Positions 28,939 through 29,903 of a stretch of DNA of 29,903 nucleotides are shown piece after piece. The notes beneath the pieces were generated by a model. That model had not been told where the DNA came from. It made no database searches and worked only from the letters and a program-made list of their open reading frames with translations. This DNA comes from a virus. The position numbers and the translations under genes are program-made. The stretch's first letter is position 1, and each line of letters starts with the position of its first letter. Location: positions 1 through 29,903 of IMG/VR virus record IMGVR_UViG_3300046804_004097; one strand, given 5' to 3'.

Positions 28939-28970
28939 AATTAATCTTTTTTAGGTAGTTTTAAGTGATT
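28936..28970 (-). repeat. Gene-junction repeat type 2, copy 4 (tail frameshifted)
   Basis: The tail of the 111-aa gene reads QSLKTT-stop. Removing one A from its A-run would instead give QSLKLPKKD-stop, very close to the KQPKK tails of neighbours. This supports a recent one-base insertion in a once longer shared tail. Confidence 0.6.
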
Positions 28971-29286
28971 GTTGGGATTTTATATGACCCATAGGTGCAT
29001 CCATCCATTCTTGTTCTTCATCTGATATTTTATCAGCATCATAACCTAATTTTGGCACATCCTCATTACCTAATTTATCTACATAGGTTTCTTGATAGTA
29101 TTGTTCTCCTGTTATAAATGGTTTTTTGTCTACAGCCATATCAACACCATCTCTATTTGCTTTTATTATCTCTTGCTTATGTAATTGCTTGGCTTGTAGC
29201 AGATACTTCTGCCACTCCAATACATTTGGCTCTGCGTTAAGTAGTTGTTGTGCTAACCATTCTACCGATGTCTGTTTGTTGCTCAT
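28951..29286 (-). CDS. Phage protein with repeated 'DEEQEWMDAPMGHI' module, 111 aa, frameshifted tail
   Basis: The start MSNKQTSVEWLAQQLLNAEP and the central helix WQKYLLQAKQLHKQEIIKANRDG are followed by GEQYYQETYVDKLG and DADKISDEEQEWMDAPMGHIKSQQSLKTT. The 'SVEWL..QL' and 'GEQYY.ETY' blocks are usual in small phage proteins of this group, by memory. The last 25 residues repeat the module of the 168-aa protein. The end appears shortened by a frameshift (see the repeat at 28936). It is the first gene downstream of the operator-like palindrome and terminator. Confidence 0.7.
   Translation of the reverse strand: MSNKQTSVEWLAQQLLNAEPNVLEWQKYLLQAKQLHKQEIIKANRDGVDMAVDKKPFITGEQYYQETYVDKLGNEDVPKLGYDADKISDEEQEWMDAPMGHIKSQQSLKTT
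28982..29040 (-). repeat. Internal 59-base coding repeat, copy B
   Basis: Partner of 28236-28294, three differences in 59 bases. It lies at the 3' end of the 111-aa gene, in frame. Confidence 0.85.
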
Positions 29287-29327
29287 AATTTTAGATTTTT
29301 GATAATCAAAGTATTTTGTTGTTAATG

Positions 29328-29348
29328 GATATCACAATATGTGATATC
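29328..29348. promoter_or_regulatory. Palindromic operator-like site GATATCAC-N5-GTGATATC
   Basis: Perfect 8-base arms with a 5-base spacer, 42 bases upstream of the 111-aa gene and just past the terminator. A near-promoter TACTTTG (29307-29313) follows downstream on the minus strand. This arrangement suits a repressor site controlling the early operon. The regulator is unknown; the Cro/XRE-like protein at 23502 is a candidate only. Confidence 0.6.
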
Positions 29349-29354
29349 AAGTTT

Positions 29355-29392
29355 AAAAAATGGTAGTTTTTCTATCACCACCTGAACTACCA
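29355..29392 (-). terminator. Intrinsic terminator (minus strand)
   Basis: The minus strand gives TGGTAGTT, a 16-base loop, AACTACCA and then TTTTTT: an 8-bp stem with a T-run. It ends the transcript covering 29393-29903 before the operator-like site. It separates the GC-rich RNA candidate from the downstream operon. Confidence 0.78.
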
Positions 29393-29500
29393 AAACAGTG
29401 CCTACCAACGATTAGGAAGTACCTTTGCAGCTGTGCAGGACATGAAGTCCATTCTGAGAGCTGTTACTTGTCTTTCGATTCCCTGCGCCACGGGACTAAT
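29393..29500 (-). ncRNA. Candidate structured non-coding RNA
   Basis: This stretch has no convincing gene and has about 47% GC, against roughly one third in the flanks. It carries nested complementary pieces (plus-strand coordinates): AAGTA 29417-29421 with TACTT 29465-29469, CAGCT 29428-29432 with AGCTG 29459-29463, and GGAC 29438-29441 with GTCC 29447-29450. Two more short stems are CCTA 29401-29404/TAGG 29413-29416 and CCC 29481-29483/GGG 29492-29494. The terminator at 29355-29392 follows on the minus strand, fixing the likely strand. It does not fold as a tRNA. The assignment is inference from composition and pairing. Confidence 0.5.
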
Positions 29501-29504
29501 TAGT

Positions 29505-29765
29505 TTACACTACCAAATCATCAAGCTCAACACATTTGTCTTTTAGTATTTCCCAATACCGCTGATACATCATATCAACTATATTATAGATATCCTCTTT
29601 TGTTACCTCATCAGGCAACATTTCTACCTGACTATAAATCTTCTTCTTAGTATTATACATTATTTCCCATAACGCTAAGCATACATCTAACGACTTAACA
29701 GCTCTCATGTGAGCCATCTGCTCATCGCTATCGTTTAGATCAAATGTTATTGTGGCTTGTGGCAT
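29505..29765 (-). CDS. Small conserved phage protein, 86 aa
   Basis: An all-helical acidic protein: TFDLNDSDEQMAHMRAVKSLDVCLALWEIMYNTKKKIYSQ, then DEVTKEDIYNIVDMMYQRYWEILKDKCVELDDLV. The block 'DLND.DE.MAH.RA.KSLD.CLALWEI.YN.KKK' is a frequent Bacteroidota phage pattern, by memory. The function is unknown. It lies directly upstream (in transcription) of the RNA candidate, and its stop is 5 bases from that stretch. Confidence 0.7.
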   Translation of the reverse strand: MPQATITFDLNDSDEQMAHMRAVKSLDVCLALWEIMYNTKKKIYSQVEMLPDEVTKEDIYNIVDMMYQRYWEILKDKCVELDDLVV

Positions 29766-29777
29766 TGTTGTTGTTTT

Positions 29778-29903
29778 TTAAGAAGTGCAGGCGCAATCAA
29801 ATGCTGGTTTAATTTCATTTAAATCGTAATCTTTAAAAAGATTGTTTTGTGCTATTTGTTTTAATTGCCTATAAGTAATATCTGGGAAATAAGTATGTCC
29901 ACC
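29778..29903 (-). CDS. C-terminal part of a phage protein, cut at window edge
   Basis: Open frame from base 29903 to the stop at 29778, 41 codons. It reads GGHTYFPDITYRQLKQIAQN, then LFKDYDLNEIKPAFDCACTS. The start and most of the protein are outside the window. No motif is recognised. The gap of 12 bases to the 86-aa gene indicates the same transcript. Confidence 0.6.
   Translation of the reverse strand, partial: GGHTYFPDITYRQLKQIAQNNLFKDYDLNEIKPAFDCACTS

Noticed and set aside
29393-29500. tRNA gene
   Set aside because: A TTCGATTCC-like piece is present on the plus strand, but there is no T-stem pairing, no matching acceptor arms and no anticodon stem.
29402-29509. 35-codon open frame in the GC-rich stretch on the minus strand (contains GIERQVTALRMDF)
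   Set aside because: No start at its front, bounded by TAG stops, GC-rich and hairpin-rich; more like an RNA element than a gene. It could be coding only if relatives conserve the frame.
1-29903. Stop-codon reassignment (TAG or TGA as sense), as in some crAss-like phages
   Set aside because: Genes end normally at TAA, TGA and TAG (the helicase ends at TAG) with tight spacing to the next gene, and no protein is cut by an in-frame stop that would need readthrough.
1-29903. CRISPR array or insertion sequence
   Set aside because: No regularly spaced repeats and no transposase or integrase frame. The repeats at 27.2-29.0 kb lie at gene junctions and are not spaced as arrays.

Overview
The window is a segment of a tailed double-stranded DNA phage (Caudoviricetes) infecting a member of the Bacteroidota. 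It is open at both ends: a gene is cut at base 1 and another at base 29903. Evidence for the host group is the low GC content (about one third), A-rich leaders without Shine-Dalgarno sequences, and several TAnnTTTG promoter boxes (at 10418, 18123, 19986 and 23711) of the kind used by the Bacteroidota housekeeping sigma factor. The large terminase, a long portal with a Gln/Glu-rich tail, the scaffold-capsid order and a primase-helicase fusion recall crAss-like and related gut or aquatic Bacteroidota phages. I cannot place it in a family from sequence reading alone. TAA, TGA and TAG all end genes, so there is no sign of stop-codon recoding.

Nearly all genes lie on the minus strand, so transcription runs from high to low coordinates. 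Right part (about 24.6-29.9 kb): small early or accessory genes, mostly unknown, several too short for routine calling. They include tiny zinc-ribbon-like and one-helix membrane proteins. Between 27.2 and 29.3 kb the gene junctions carry repeated sequences and remnants of gene tails, which suggests recombination-driven shuffling. A GC-rich, hairpin-rich stretch followed by an intrinsic terminator and a palindromic operator-like site (29.3-29.5 kb) is a candidate non-coding RNA plus control region.

Middle right (20.0-24.7 kb): the replication and recombination module. A plus-strand group (64-aa protein, NinG/Rap-type recombination protein, tiny membrane peptide) diverges from a Cro/XRE-like regulator that has a good promoter. 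The minus-strand genes after it are an HNH endonuclease, a replication-initiator-like protein, a possible helicase-loader-like protein overlapping it by 119 bp, and a prim-pol/DnaB-type helicase. Next come a secreted-protein moron with its own promoter and three small genes, two with DNA-binding helix motifs. The module ends at 18.45 kb at a terminator shared with a lone convergent plus-strand gene.

Middle left (13.5-18.1 kb): a sugar-modification cluster with a GT9-like protein, a DUF5672-GT9 fusion, a SAM methyltransferase and a GT2 glycosyltransferase. It probably modifies virion or host surface glycans.

Left part (1-13.5 kb): the virion module. In transcription order it holds two proteins upstream of the terminase, large terminase, portal, small basic and beta-rich head proteins, a four-helix ferritin-like protein, scaffold, major capsid protein, neck or connector candidates, a GroES-like co-chaperonin, another connector candidate and the start of a tail (nozzle or stabilisation) protein cut by the window edge. 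The co-chaperonin probably works with host GroEL on capsid or tail proteins. No lysis genes, integrase, DNA polymerase, tRNA or CRISPR array were recognised in this segment.
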